The notes under the pieces: generated by a model | What the model was told of the DNA's origin: nothing | What the model saw: only the letters and a program-made list of their open reading frames with translations | Database searches by the model: none | Shown here: positions 1-6,337 of the stretch, piece after piece | Numbering within the stretch: the stretch's first letter is position 1 | Layout: every line of letters begins with the position of its first letter | Translations under genes and position numbers: made by a program | Assembly: GCA_018268875.1 (NCBI GenBank) | Contig: JAFDVT010000716.1 | Span: 1-8,242, forward strand | Direction of reading: 5' to 3' | Origin: Acidobacteriota bacterium | GTDB lineage: Bacteria; Acidobacteriota; Terriglobia; Bryobacterales; Bryobacteraceae | Length of the DNA stretch: 8,242 nucleotides

Positions 1-1
1 A

Positions 2-76
2 ACGGCGTTCGATCTCCGGCTCGATAGCCGGATCTCCAATGTTCCCGTCAATGGGGACGAGGTGCGAGGAGAATAA
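2..76 (+). CDS. ftsQ: Cell division protein FtsQ, C-terminal end (partial)
   Basis: This is the last 24 codons of a gene entering from the left edge, read in frame 2 and ending with TAA at 74-76. The residues run F-D-L-R-L-D-S-R-I near the visible start. That matches the (V/F)DLR(F/Y) strand found close to the C-terminus of FtsQ/DivIB proteins, followed by a short polar tail. FtsQ is a bitopic inner-membrane divisome protein that links early ring proteins to the FtsW/FtsI septal wall synthase. The call rests mostly on the DLR motif plus position: ftsQ normally sits directly upstream of ftsA in dcw clusters, and here the gap is 5 bp. Too little is visible to exclude another protein. Confidence 0.66.
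   Translation, partial: TAFDLRLDSRISNVPVNGDEVRGE
67..72 (+). promoter_or_regulatory. Shine-Dalgarno of ftsA
   Basis: AGGAGA lies 9 nt before the GTG at 82 and inside the last codons of the upstream gene. It decides the non-ATG start for ftsA and implies translation from a polycistronic message. Confidence 0.7.
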
Positions 77-81
77 AGAAC

Positions 82-1281
82 GTGGCTAAAGATCCACAAT
101 TCGCGATCGGCATCGATGCGGGCAGTTACCGCACGCGATGCGTGATTGCCGTTCTGGAAGACGACTACGTCCGCTTTGCCGGCGCCGGCGAAGCGGAATC
201 GGCCGGTTGGACGCGAGGCCGCATTACCGATTCCGGAGCGCTCTCCGCCTCCGTTCTGCGTGCTGTCGAAAACGCCGAACGCAACGCTCGTGTGCTGGTG
301 GATGCGGCGGTGATCGGGCTTGGTGGTCCTACGATCCAGAGCGGCACGCGGCGCAGGATGTACGAACTGGGACGTCCGCGCGCAATCGAAATGGAGGACA
401 TGGCCTTTGCGATGCGCCTGGCCTCCGAAGTGACGCTCGAAAACGATCGCGCCCTTCTGCAGGTTCTGCCACAGGATTTCTCGGCCGACGGACGCGCGGG
501 GATTCGCAATCCGTTCGGACGCATCGCGTCGCGGCTTGAAGCCAACACGCACGTCATCACCGTATCCGCGCAGGAACACGACACGCTGATGGGGGCCGTG
601 CAGCGCGCTCACATCAACGTCGAAGAAACGATGTCCGAAGCCGTGGCGGCCGCCTACGCATCGGTGCTCGAACGCGACCGTAGCCGTGGCGTGATGGTGA
701 TCGATATCGGCGCGCAATCGACGGACGTTGTTGTTTTCGACGGCGAGGCCGCTGTGATGTCGGCCTCCATCCCGATTTCCGGCGAACACTTCACGCGCGA
801 CATCGCGACGATTTTCAAGGTGTCGATGAACGACGCCGAACTCCTCAAGCGCGAACATGGATGCGCGCGGCTGGGCCTGACGGCGGACAATACGCTGATC
901 GAAATTCCTTCGAGCGAAGGCCGCGCCCCGCGCGAAGCGACGCGCCGCGAGCTGAACGAAATTCTGGAAGCGCGAGCCGAGGAGTTGTTCCAAAAAGTTC
1001 GCGAAAAGTTGGAAGCGGCGGGTATCGCCAATAAACTCGCCGAAGGCGCGTTGCTTTGCGGCGGCGGCGCCTTGCTGAACGGCATGGAAGACATGGCGGA
1101 AGTGATTTTGGATTGTCCGACGCGCAAGGCGATTCCCCTGGGCATCGAACATTGGCCCGACGAGATGAGCCGCGCGGACTGGACCACCGCCGCAGGATTG
1201 GCGCTGTACTCAGCAAAGCTCAAGACCCGGATGGAATTTAAACGCAGAGCGCCGGGGCTCATCAGCATGATTTTGAAGTAG
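82..1281 (+). CDS. ftsA: Cell division protein FtsA
   Basis: FtsA is an actin-like ATPase on the inner face of the membrane. It anchors FtsZ and recruits later divisome proteins. The 399-aa product has the actin/HSP70 nucleotide-binding signatures in order: phosphate-1 loop at about residues 8-21 (I-G-I-D-A-G-S), phosphate-2 loop at about 204-216 (V-I-D-I-G-A-Q-S-T-D), and the adenosine motif at about 323-335 (L-C-G-G-G-A-L-L-N-G-M). The region between about residues 85 and 165 fits the FtsA-specific SHS2 (1C) subdomain. The C-terminus is rich in K/R plus hydrophobics (F-K-R-R-A-P-G-L-I-S-M-I-L-K), as expected of the amphipathic membrane-targeting helix. The length is usual for FtsA. The GTG start is chosen because it follows an AGGAGA by 9 nt and the protein begins directly at the first beta strand. 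It sits 5 bp after the probable ftsQ and 21 bp before ftsZ, the standard division operon order. Confidence 0.95.
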   Translation: MAKDPQFAIGIDAGSYRTRCVIAVLEDDYVRFAGAGEAESAGWTRGRITDSGALSASVLRAVENAERNARVLVDAAVIGLGGPTIQSGTRRRMYELGRPRAIEMEDMAFAMRLASEVTLENDRALLQVLPQDFSADGRAGIRNPFGRIASRLEANTHVITVSAQEHDTLMGAVQRAHINVEETMSEAVAAAYASVLERDRSRGVMVIDIGAQSTDVVVFDGEAAVMSASIPISGEHFTRDIATIFKVSMNDAELLKREHGCARLGLTADNTLIEIPSSEGRAPREATRRELNEILEARAEELFQKVREKLEAAGIANKLAEGALLCGGGALLNGMEDMAEVILDCPTRKAIPLGIEHWPDEMSRADWTTAAGLALYSAKLKTRMEFKRRAPGLISMILK

Positions 1282-1286
1282 ACGGC

Positions 1287-1292
1287 AGGAGG
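1287..1292 (+). promoter_or_regulatory. Shine-Dalgarno of ftsZ
   Basis: A perfect AGGAGG lies 10 nt before ATG 1303. It favours that start over the in-frame ATG at 1342, which has only a weaker AGGA further upstream. Confidence 0.8.
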
Positions 1293-1302
1293 CGAACACG
1301 AA

Positions 1303-2700
1303 ATGGGAGACCTTAAATTCCTGTTGCAGGACGAAAACATAATGGGCACGCGCATCAAAGTCATCGGCGTAGGCGGTGGCGGATCGAACGCGGTAACCCG
1401 AATGATGAACGAAGGCGTTTCCGGCGTGGAGTTCTACGTCATGAATACGGACGTTCAGGCACTGAACGCCTCGCCTTGCCCGAATAAGATTGTCATTGGT
1501 TCCAAGCTCACCAACGGGCTTGGCGCGGGTTCGGACCCCGCCATCGGGCGTCAGGCGGCCGTTGAAGACACCGAGAAGATCATTGAAGTTCTGGACGGCG
1601 CGGACATGGTGTTCGTCACCGCTGGCCTTGGCGGTGGCACTGGTACTGGCGCCGCTCCCGTGGTCGCTTCGCTCGCCAAGGAGATGAACGCGCTAACGGT
1701 TGCGGTCGTCACCAAGCCGTTCGCCTTCGAAGGTCCCAAGCGCATGAAAGCGGCGGTTCGCGGACTGTCCGACCTCGCGCAGACCGTGGATACCGTGGTC
1801 ACGATCCCCAACGACCGGTTGCTGGAACTCGTTCCCAAAGGCACGAGCTTCTTTGAAGCGTTCCGCATCGCGGACGATGTTCTGCGCCAGGCCGTGCAGG
1901 GTATTTCGGACATCATCACCACGCCCGGCATCATCAATCGCGACTTTTCGGACATCCGCGCCATCATGCTCGGCATGGGCCACGCGATGATGGGTACCGC
2001 TCTCGCCAAAGGCACCGGCGGACCCGTGGAAGCCGCGCGTATCGCCATCAGTTCGCCGCTGCTCGAAGAGGGCGGAGTCCGGGGCGCCCGCGGTTTGCTC
2101 ATCAACATCATGGCGTCCGGCAACCTCAGCCTGCACGATGTCAACGAGGCTTGTTCGCTGATCCGTTCCGCCACCGCGAACGAAGACGTGCAAGTGAACT
2201 TCGGCGTCGTGATGAGCGAAAGCCTGGGCGATGAAGTGAAGATGACCGTGATCGCCACCGGGTTCGAACGCGATGGCATCCCGATACCGGAACGTCCGCA
2301 GTACAACGCCGCCGCGGCATCGGCGAGCAATGGCGTTCCGTTTCTGAGCACGCCTCCGCCGCAGATCAACCCGCCGTCGTATTACTCGGGTCCCGCGGCC
2401 TCGCCCACGCCCACCGCGCACGAAGCGGAACCGGTGGAAGAAGCGATGGATTCGATCGACGACGAGATCGACAACCTGTTCCATCAGGATGCGGCAGCAG
2501 CGCCGCCGCAACAGGAACCTTCGCGCGCGATGCATGCCGCCGTTCCGGGCTCGCATTATGTGCCTTCAGCGCCGCCGCCTCCTCCGCCCGCGCCTCCACC
2601 GCCACCACCGGCGGCAGCGGCCGTGCCTGCCGAGGAAGCGTACAACAGCGACCTTGATATCCCAGCGTTCCTGCGGCGCGGCAAGCGCATGTTCCAGTAA
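1303..2700 (+). CDS. ftsZ: Cell division protein FtsZ
   Basis: FtsZ is the tubulin-like GTPase that forms the Z-ring at midcell. The 465-aa product shows the N-terminal glycine-rich loop at about residues 22-29 (G-V-G-G-G-G-S-N), the tubulin signature at 110-116 (G-G-G-T-G-T-G), and the T7 synergy loop at 212-217 (N-R-D-F-S-D). The T7 loop supplies the catalytic aspartates to the neighbouring subunit, so the GTPase should be active. After the core (to about residue 335) comes a linker of roughly 115 residues rich in P, A and acidic residues. It contains two hexaproline runs (424-429 and 431-436, separated by one Ala). The last 16 residues carry the conserved C-terminal peptide D-L-D-I-P-A-F-L-R-R that binds FtsA, with a basic tail. 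The start is set by AGGAGG at 1287-1292. The whole is longer than the usual 380-400 aa because of the linker. Confidence 0.98.
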   Translation: MGDLKFLLQDENIMGTRIKVIGVGGGGSNAVTRMMNEGVSGVEFYVMNTDVQALNASPCPNKIVIGSKLTNGLGAGSDPAIGRQAAVEDTEKIIEVLDGADMVFVTAGLGGGTGTGAAPVVASLAKEMNALTVAVVTKPFAFEGPKRMKAAVRGLSDLAQTVDTVVTIPNDRLLELVPKGTSFFEAFRIADDVLRQAVQGISDIITTPGIINRDFSDIRAIMLGMGHAMMGTALAKGTGGPVEAARIAISSPLLEEGGVRGARGLLINIMASGNLSLHDVNEACSLIRSATANEDVQVNFGVVMSESLGDEVKMTVIATGFERDGIPIPERPQYNAAAASASNGVPFLSTPPPQINPPSYYSGPAASPTPTAHEAEPVEEAMDSIDDEIDNLFHQDAAAAPPQQEPSRAMHAAVPGSHYVPSAPPPPPPAPPPPPPAAAAVPAEEAYNSDLDIPAFLRRGKRMFQ

Positions 2701-2720
2701 CTTCGCTTTTGGCGGCAGCT

Positions 2721-3176
2721 ATGCCTTTCCATGAGGCGCCAGTTCTTGTGATCGCGGTCGGTTTGCCGGGTTCGGGTAAATCGACCTACTTTGCGAGTAT
2801 TGGCGCCAATCCTGTTTCTACCGACGCGATCCGCCTGCAACTGGCGGACGACGCCACGGATCAAACGATCCACAGCACCGTGTTCGCCACGGTCCGGTTT
2901 CTGGCGATGCAGCGTGTGCTGCTGCACCGCCCGGTGACGTACATCGACGCGACCAATCTCACCGTCGCCAATCGCAAGCAGTTCTTTCAATGGGCCGCCG
3001 AATGGGGCTGCGTGGTGGACGCGCTTTACTTCGACACGCCCGTCGAGGTTTGCCAGGAACGCAACCGCAAGCGCAACCGCGTGGTGCCGGAAGACGTCAT
3101 TGCGCGCATGGCCTCGCTATTGGATCCGCCTACGGAAGCCGAAGGTTTTCGCCGTGTGACGACGGTGCGTCCGTGA
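2721..3176 (+). CDS. P-loop kinase, AAA_33 / polynucleotide-kinase-like
   Basis: This is a small cytosolic kinase of about 151 aa. The Walker A motif is at residues 14-21 (G-L-P-G-S-G-K-S), followed by S-T-D-A-I-R with Asp35 in the place of the acidic residue that positions the acceptor hydroxyl in this family. Next is a D-A-T-N-L-T motif at 76-81 and an Arg-rich lid (R-N-R-K-R-N-R) ahead of V-P-E-D-V-I-A-R-M. This order is typical of AAA_33 (PF13671) proteins related to the kinase domain of T4 polynucleotide kinase, which transfer the ATP gamma-phosphate to a 5'-hydroxyl. The real substrate here cannot be read from sequence. There is no phosphatase or ligase domain, so it is a stand-alone kinase. 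An upstream TTG at 2709 is an alternative start; ATG 2721 is preferred, although neither has a strong Shine-Dalgarno. It begins 20 bp after ftsZ and overlaps the next gene by 4 nt. Confidence 0.8.
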   Translation: MPFHEAPVLVIAVGLPGSGKSTYFASIGANPVSTDAIRLQLADDATDQTIHSTVFATVRFLAMQRVLLHRPVTYIDATNLTVANRKQFFQWAAEWGCVVDALYFDTPVEVCQERNRKRNRVVPEDVIARMASLLDPPTEAEGFRRVTTVRP

Positions 3177-3556
3177 TCGCGTTGCGATTCGCGATCGTTT
3201 ACCTGATTACCGCAATCCTCGATTACTCGGCGTTTTGGGTCGCCTTAAAAGCCGGTGCGCCGATCCTGGCCGCGCAATTGGCGGGCCGCGCCGCGTCGGT
3301 ACCGTTCAACTACCTGGCTGTACGATCCAAGGTGTTTGCGTCGCAAGTGCGGCATGAGGTGGCCGGGCCAAAATTCATCGTGCTATATGTCGCGGCCTTC
3401 TTCGCAGCCTGGGGGTTGATCGAATGGTGGAAGGACCTGATGCCCTTCCGCAGTCCGGAAGTTCGCATTGTCGCAGCCAAGATGCTTGCCGAAGGCGGCA
3501 TTCTGGCGATCAAGTTCTTCGTCCAGAAGTATTTCATCTTTCACCGGAATGGCTAG
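3173..3556 (+). CDS. GtrA-like family membrane protein
   Basis: This 127-aa integral membrane protein has four predicted helices at about residues 6-25, 30-50, 68-86 and 97-122. It fits GtrA-like proteins (PF04138): an N-terminal L-R-F-A-I-V-Y-L segment, an F-N-Y-L-A-V-R-S-K-V-F stretch after helix 2 (the family's F-N...R..V-F signature), and a final F-F-V-Q-K-Y-F-I-F segment. GtrA family members take part in moving lipid-linked sugars across the membrane or in cell-surface polysaccharide synthesis, often beside a glycosyltransferase. No glycosyltransferase is in this window. The GTG start at 3173 overlaps the kinase stop as GTGA, which suggests translational coupling. The reading frame stays open upstream to 2990, but that extension would lie wholly within the kinase gene and has no GtrA-like content. 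Confidence 0.82.
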   Translation: MIALRFAIVYLITAILDYSAFWVALKAGAPILAAQLAGRAASVPFNYLAVRSKVFASQVRHEVAGPKFIVLYVAAFFAAWGLIEWWKDLMPFRSPEVRIVAAKMLAEGGILAIKFFVQKYFIFHRNG

Positions 3557-3557
3557 T

Positions 3558-3563
3558 TACAAT
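3558..3563 (+). promoter_or_regulatory. Possible -10 element just before the EF-hand hydrolase gene
   Basis: TACAAT (5 of 6 matches to TATAAT) ends 6 nt before ATG 3570. Transcription would begin at or next to the A of ATG, giving a leaderless message. No good -35 hexamer is seen 16-18 bp upstream, so the call is weak. Confidence 0.3.
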
Positions 3564-3569
3564 CGAGTT

Positions 3570-4277
3570 ATGAAGTGTCGCGTGGCGGCGGCTTGTGTTT
3601 CCGCCGTTTCGTTGGTTGTTGCATCCGCTGGCGAACCCCCTAAAAAGGCGACTGTCGTGGGCTTGTTGGGCGGGTTTGAAAAAGCGCACGATCCCAATCG
3701 CGGCGTTCGCAAACTGGTGTTGAAGTTGCGTGACATGCCCGGCGTTTCCGCCGAAAGCTTCAGCAACCACCGTCCCGGCCAGATCATGAAGTACATCCTC
3801 CGGTCGCTTGACCTGAACCAGGATGGCAAACTCGACGTAACCGAAAAGACAAGTGCGCGCGTCATCCTGTTCGGACAGAGTTTGGGCGGATCGCGAGTGG
3901 TTGCGGTTGCCCGCGGTCTGCGGAAGAAAGGCATTCCGGTATTGCTGACCGTGCAGATCGATAGCGTAGGGCTGCGCGACGGGCGGATTCCGGACAACGT
4001 GCAAAGCGCGGCGAACTTCTATCAGAAAGAGATCCTGACGTTTCGCGGCGAAGACGAAATACGCGCCGCCGACCCGGCCAAGACGCGAATCCTGTTGAAC
4101 CAGCGGTTCTTTTATCCGCCCTTGTTGCCGTCGTATTCGAAACCGGAAAGTTGGGCGCGCCGGACGCTGGGTGGCGCGCACGCAAAGCTCGAAGCGGACC
4201 CCATTTTATGGGCCGAAGTAGAGCTATTGGTACGAGGCGCCTTAGGGGTGAGCGCTTTGTTGAGCAGTAATAACTAG
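3570..4277 (+). CDS. Exported alpha/beta-hydrolase-like protein with an EF-hand loop
   Basis: This 235-aa protein has a likely Sec signal peptide at residues 1-20 (two basic residues, an A/V/L-rich core, and A-S-A before the cut). The mature part shows features of an alpha/beta hydrolase: a first strand V-V-G-L-L-G-G-F, a nucleophile elbow G-Q-S-L-G-G at 102-107 with Ser104, a plausible acid Asp131 after a strand (V-Q-I-D-S), and a plausible His204 in G-G-A-H-A-K-L near the C-terminus. Just before the elbow, residues 81-92 read D-L-N-Q-D-G-K-L-D-V-T-E. This is a complete EF-hand/dockerin-type calcium loop (ligands at positions 1, 3, 5, 9 and 12, Gly at 6, Leu at 8). The substrate is unknown; a periplasmic or secreted esterase/lipase is the simplest guess. 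An in-frame ATG at 3549 would overlap the GtrA gene by 8 nt; 3570 is chosen because it begins directly at the signal peptide. It ends 15 bp before the next gene. Confidence 0.7.
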   Translation: MKCRVAAACVSAVSLVVASAGEPPKKATVVGLLGGFEKAHDPNRGVRKLVLKLRDMPGVSAESFSNHRPGQIMKYILRSLDLNQDGKLDVTEKTSARVILFGQSLGGSRVVAVARGLRKKGIPVLLTVQIDSVGLRDGRIPDNVQSAANFYQKEILTFRGEDEIRAADPAKTRILLNQRFFYPPLLPSYSKPESWARRTLGGAHAKLEADPILWAEVELLVRGALGVSALLSSNN

Positions 4278-4292
4278 GAGTGAAGGAAGAGA

Positions 4293-6302
4293 ATGAAGCG
4301 CACACAATCCGCCTGTGTTTTCCTGCTGGCAACCGCGATTGCCGTTACCGCCCAACAGTCGCAACAACCCATTTCCTCGCAGGATTTCGACGTCGACGGC
4401 AGCAAGGTATGGGTCGATACGGGTATCGATCTGCAGGCCGGCGAAACGGTGCGGCTGACCGGTACCGGTACGATTCGCTATTCGGGCGGCAAGGATAGCG
4501 GACCGGAAGGCGGCCCGCGTGCGTGGCTCGACATGTTGCGAACCTACCCGCTCAACGATGTTCCCAAGGGTGCGCTGCTCGGCCGCATCGGCGACGGAGC
4601 CACTTCCCGTCCTTTTCTGATCGGCGCCAAGCGCGAACAACGCGCGGGCCTTGGTGGACGCCTGTTTGTCGGCATCAATCAAATGAGCGCGGATCGTCCG
4701 CAGGCGGGCGCTTTCAAAGTCAAAGTGGAACGGTTCAAACTGACCGAACAGAAGCCCGCACTGCGCGAACCCGCGGTGAAGTTGACGCAGAAACAGTTGG
4801 ATTCGCTGCCAAAGCGCGTGGTGGATGCGGAAGGCAATCAGGGCGATCGTGTGAATTTCATCCTCGTCGGCAGCGAGAATCAGGTGAAAGATGCGCTTGC
4901 CTCGGCAGGCTGGGTAAGCGTCGACCGTACCACTAAGGACGCCATTTTTCGCGGCATCCTCGCCAGCGTCTCCAAGCAGGCGTACGTCACCATTCCGATG
5001 AGCCAGTTGCTGATGTTCGACCGGCCGCAGGATTACGGCTACGCGCAGGGCGACCCTCTTCGCGTCATCGCGGCACGGCACCACTTCCGCATCTGGAAAG
5101 CGCCGTTTACCGTGGGTTCGCAGTCTGTGTGGGTCGGCGCCGGCACGCACGACATCGGCTTCGATAAGGATCAGCGCAACGGCAAGATCACCCATAAAAT
5201 CGATCCCGACACGGACCTCGAACGCGAATACATCGTTCGCAGTATCAGCGAAGGTGGCAACGTGATTTCCACCGGCTATATGACCTTCACCGATCCGGTC
5301 ACCGAAGCCAAAACCGCGCACGGCGGCTCGTTTCATTCCGATGGACGCACCGCGATCGTCTACTTTGCGCCCGATGTGAACGACACCAGCGACCGTTTTG
5401 CCGACTATTTCTGCAGCGTCCTAAAGCAGGAAAATCCGGACACCGGCGAATGGGGCGACTGCAGCCAGTACATCGAAGACAACGGCAAAACCGACTTCAA
5501 ACTCACCGACATTTCGAAGAATTACCGGATCCTGATCGTGCCCGGCTTCATGAGTTCCTGCTTTGCCGACAGCCCCGCTTTCGAGGAAGGCCAGCAGGTT
5601 TTGAAAACAAAGTTCGGGATGGATGTGAACCTGCTACAGGTGCCGAACGATTCGAGCGAAGACAATGCGGGCGTCATTGGTACGTATATCCGCGAGAACG
5701 GACCCAAGGACCCTCGCAAGTTCATTCTCGTCGGCTACAGCAAAGGCACGCCCGACCTTCAAGTAGCGCTTGCCAAACAGAACATCGCGCAGTACACGGC
5801 GGCCTTTATCAGCGTCGCCGGCGCGTCTGGCGGCAGTGTCATCGCCGATGTCCTGCCCAATTCCGCCGACCAGTTCATTCGCAGCTACTTCAAGATGGGC
5901 AATTGCAAGGGCGACCTGACCACTGGCTTCAAGAGTCTTCGCCGCAGCGAACGCCAAGCCTTCTTGGGCGCGTATCCCAACACCGTCGTGCCGACGTATT
6001 CGATCATCGCGCATTCGGACAAAGCTGGCACGTCCAAAGCTCTTGCGCAGACCTGGGATCTGCTGACGGCCTACGACAAGCGCCAGGACGGTCAGTTGAC
6101 GCAGTCCGACGCGATCGTGCCGAATTCGAAGTACCTCGGGGCGCTCGTTGGCGATCATTTTGCGGTCGCGTTGCCCTTCGACAAATCGAAGGACGCCACC
6201 ATCCGGTCTGGCATGGACAAGACGCGATTCCCACGCGCGGCCTTGCTCGAAAGCCTGATTCGTTTCGTCACGCACGACCTCGAAACCAACAAGCCGCAGT
6301 AG
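4293..6302 (+). CDS. Exported PA-IL-like lectin / LssY_C / alpha/beta-hydrolase fusion protein
   Basis: This 669-aa protein has a signal peptide at about 1-20 (cut after A-V-T-A). Three modules follow. Residues about 30-148 resemble the PA-IL/LecA-like galactose-binding domain (V-W-V-D-T-G-I-D-L-Q-A-G-E-T-V, then G-P-E-G-G-P-R, G-A-L-L-G-R-I-G-D and a G-I-N loop). Residues about 180-330 match the LssY C-terminal domain (PF14067): V-N-F-I-L-V-G-S, A-G-W, R-H-H-F-R-I-W at 262-268 and T-H-K-I-D-P-D-T-D-L-E-R from 300. Residues about 410-665 form an alpha/beta hydrolase: I-L-I-V-P-G-F, nucleophile elbow G-Y-S-K-G at 481-485 (Ser483), acid Asp606 and G-D-H-F with His622. All three triad residues are in the usual order, so the enzyme looks intact. 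The true function is unknown; a secreted enzyme acting on a glycan- or lipid-linked substrate is an inference from the modules. The start follows an AAGGAAG Shine-Dalgarno at 4283-4289. The 15-bp gap to the smaller hydrolase suggests cotranscription. Confidence 0.8.
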   Translation: MKRTQSACVFLLATAIAVTAQQSQQPISSQDFDVDGSKVWVDTGIDLQAGETVRLTGTGTIRYSGGKDSGPEGGPRAWLDMLRTYPLNDVPKGALLGRIGDGATSRPFLIGAKREQRAGLGGRLFVGINQMSADRPQAGAFKVKVERFKLTEQKPALREPAVKLTQKQLDSLPKRVVDAEGNQGDRVNFILVGSENQVKDALASAGWVSVDRTTKDAIFRGILASVSKQAYVTIPMSQLLMFDRPQDYGYAQGDPLRVIAARHHFRIWKAPFTVGSQSVWVGAGTHDIGFDKDQRNGKITHKIDPDTDLEREYIVRSISEGGNVISTGYMTFTDPVTEAKTAHGGSFHSDGRTAIVYFAPDVNDTSDRFADYFCSVLKQENPDTGEWGDCSQYIEDNGKTDFKLTDISKNYRILIVPGFMSSCFADSPAFEEGQQVLKTKFGMDVNLLQVPNDSSEDNAGVIGTYIRENGPKDPRKFILVGYSKGTPDLQVALAKQNIAQYTAAFISVAGASGGSVIADVLPNSADQFIRSYFKMGNCKGDLTTGFKSLRRSERQAFLGAYPNTVVPTYSIIAHSDKAGTSKALAQTWDLLTAYDKRQDGQLTQSDAIVPNSKYLGALVGDHFAVALPFDKSKDATIRSGMDKTRFPRAALLESLIRFVTHDLETNKPQ

Positions 6303-6331
6303 TTGACAAACGGCGAAAAGAAGGCGAATAT
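6303..6331 (+). promoter_or_regulatory. Possible promoter of the radical SAM gene
   Basis: A perfect TTGACA (-35) at 6303-6308 follows the upstream stop codon directly. Seventeen bases later comes GAATAT (3 of 6 matches to TATAAT) at 6326-6331. Initiation about 7 nt downstream would fall on or next to the ATG at 6338. The -10 is poor, so this is tentative. Confidence 0.35.
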
Positions 6332-6337
6332 CGCCTT
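6321..6337 (+). repeat. Perfect 7-bp inverted repeat abutting the radical SAM start codon
   Basis: The arms AAGGCGA (6321-6327) and TCGCCTT (6331-6337) are exact reverse complements around ATA. The second arm ends one base before ATG 6338. The repeat overlaps the weak Shine-Dalgarno-like AGAAGG and the possible -10. It has no following T-run, so it does not look like a terminator. It may be an operator or an mRNA hairpin, or chance. Confidence 0.5.

Noticed and set aside
16..31. Inverted repeat CCGGCT-CGAT-AGCCGG
   Set aside because: It lies within the ftsQ coding end and has no T-run. Translation continues through it and ftsA follows directly, so a terminator role is unlikely and chance is adequate.
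1551..2556. Two long minus-strand open frames opposite ftsZ
   Set aside because: They mirror the ftsZ coding sequence and give Arg/Ser-rich or His-rich low-information products with no motif.
2990..3172. Longer start for the GtrA-like protein
   Set aside because: The extra 61 residues overlap the kinase gene entirely and are Arg/Gly-rich and non-membrane. GTG 3173 gives a normal GtrA length and a classic GTGA overlap.
4459..4470. 12-bp palindrome ACCGGTACCGGT
   Set aside because: It encodes the T-G-T-G strand of the lectin domain; a short tandem of ACCGGT codons explains it.
4242..5336. Long open frame on the minus strand (364 codons) opposite the lectin/LssY_C gene
   Set aside because: It is antisense to a gene with three recognisable domains, shows no family motif, and is explained by strong third-position GC bias.
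6075..6110. Second EF-hand-like loop (D-K-R-Q-D-G-Q-L-T-Q-S-D) in the 669-aa protein
   Set aside because: Position 3 is Arg, and the closing Asp is the probable catalytic acid of the hydrolase. This is the usual D-G-x-(L/V)-x-x-x-D-A-x-(V/I)-P segment of such enzymes rather than a calcium loop.
5450..6337. Extension of the radical SAM frame by 296 codons upstream
   Set aside because: It lies almost wholly within the hydrolase domain of the 669-aa gene in another frame. The product is Arg/Gln-rich without homology signals, and the radical SAM part begins after 6338.
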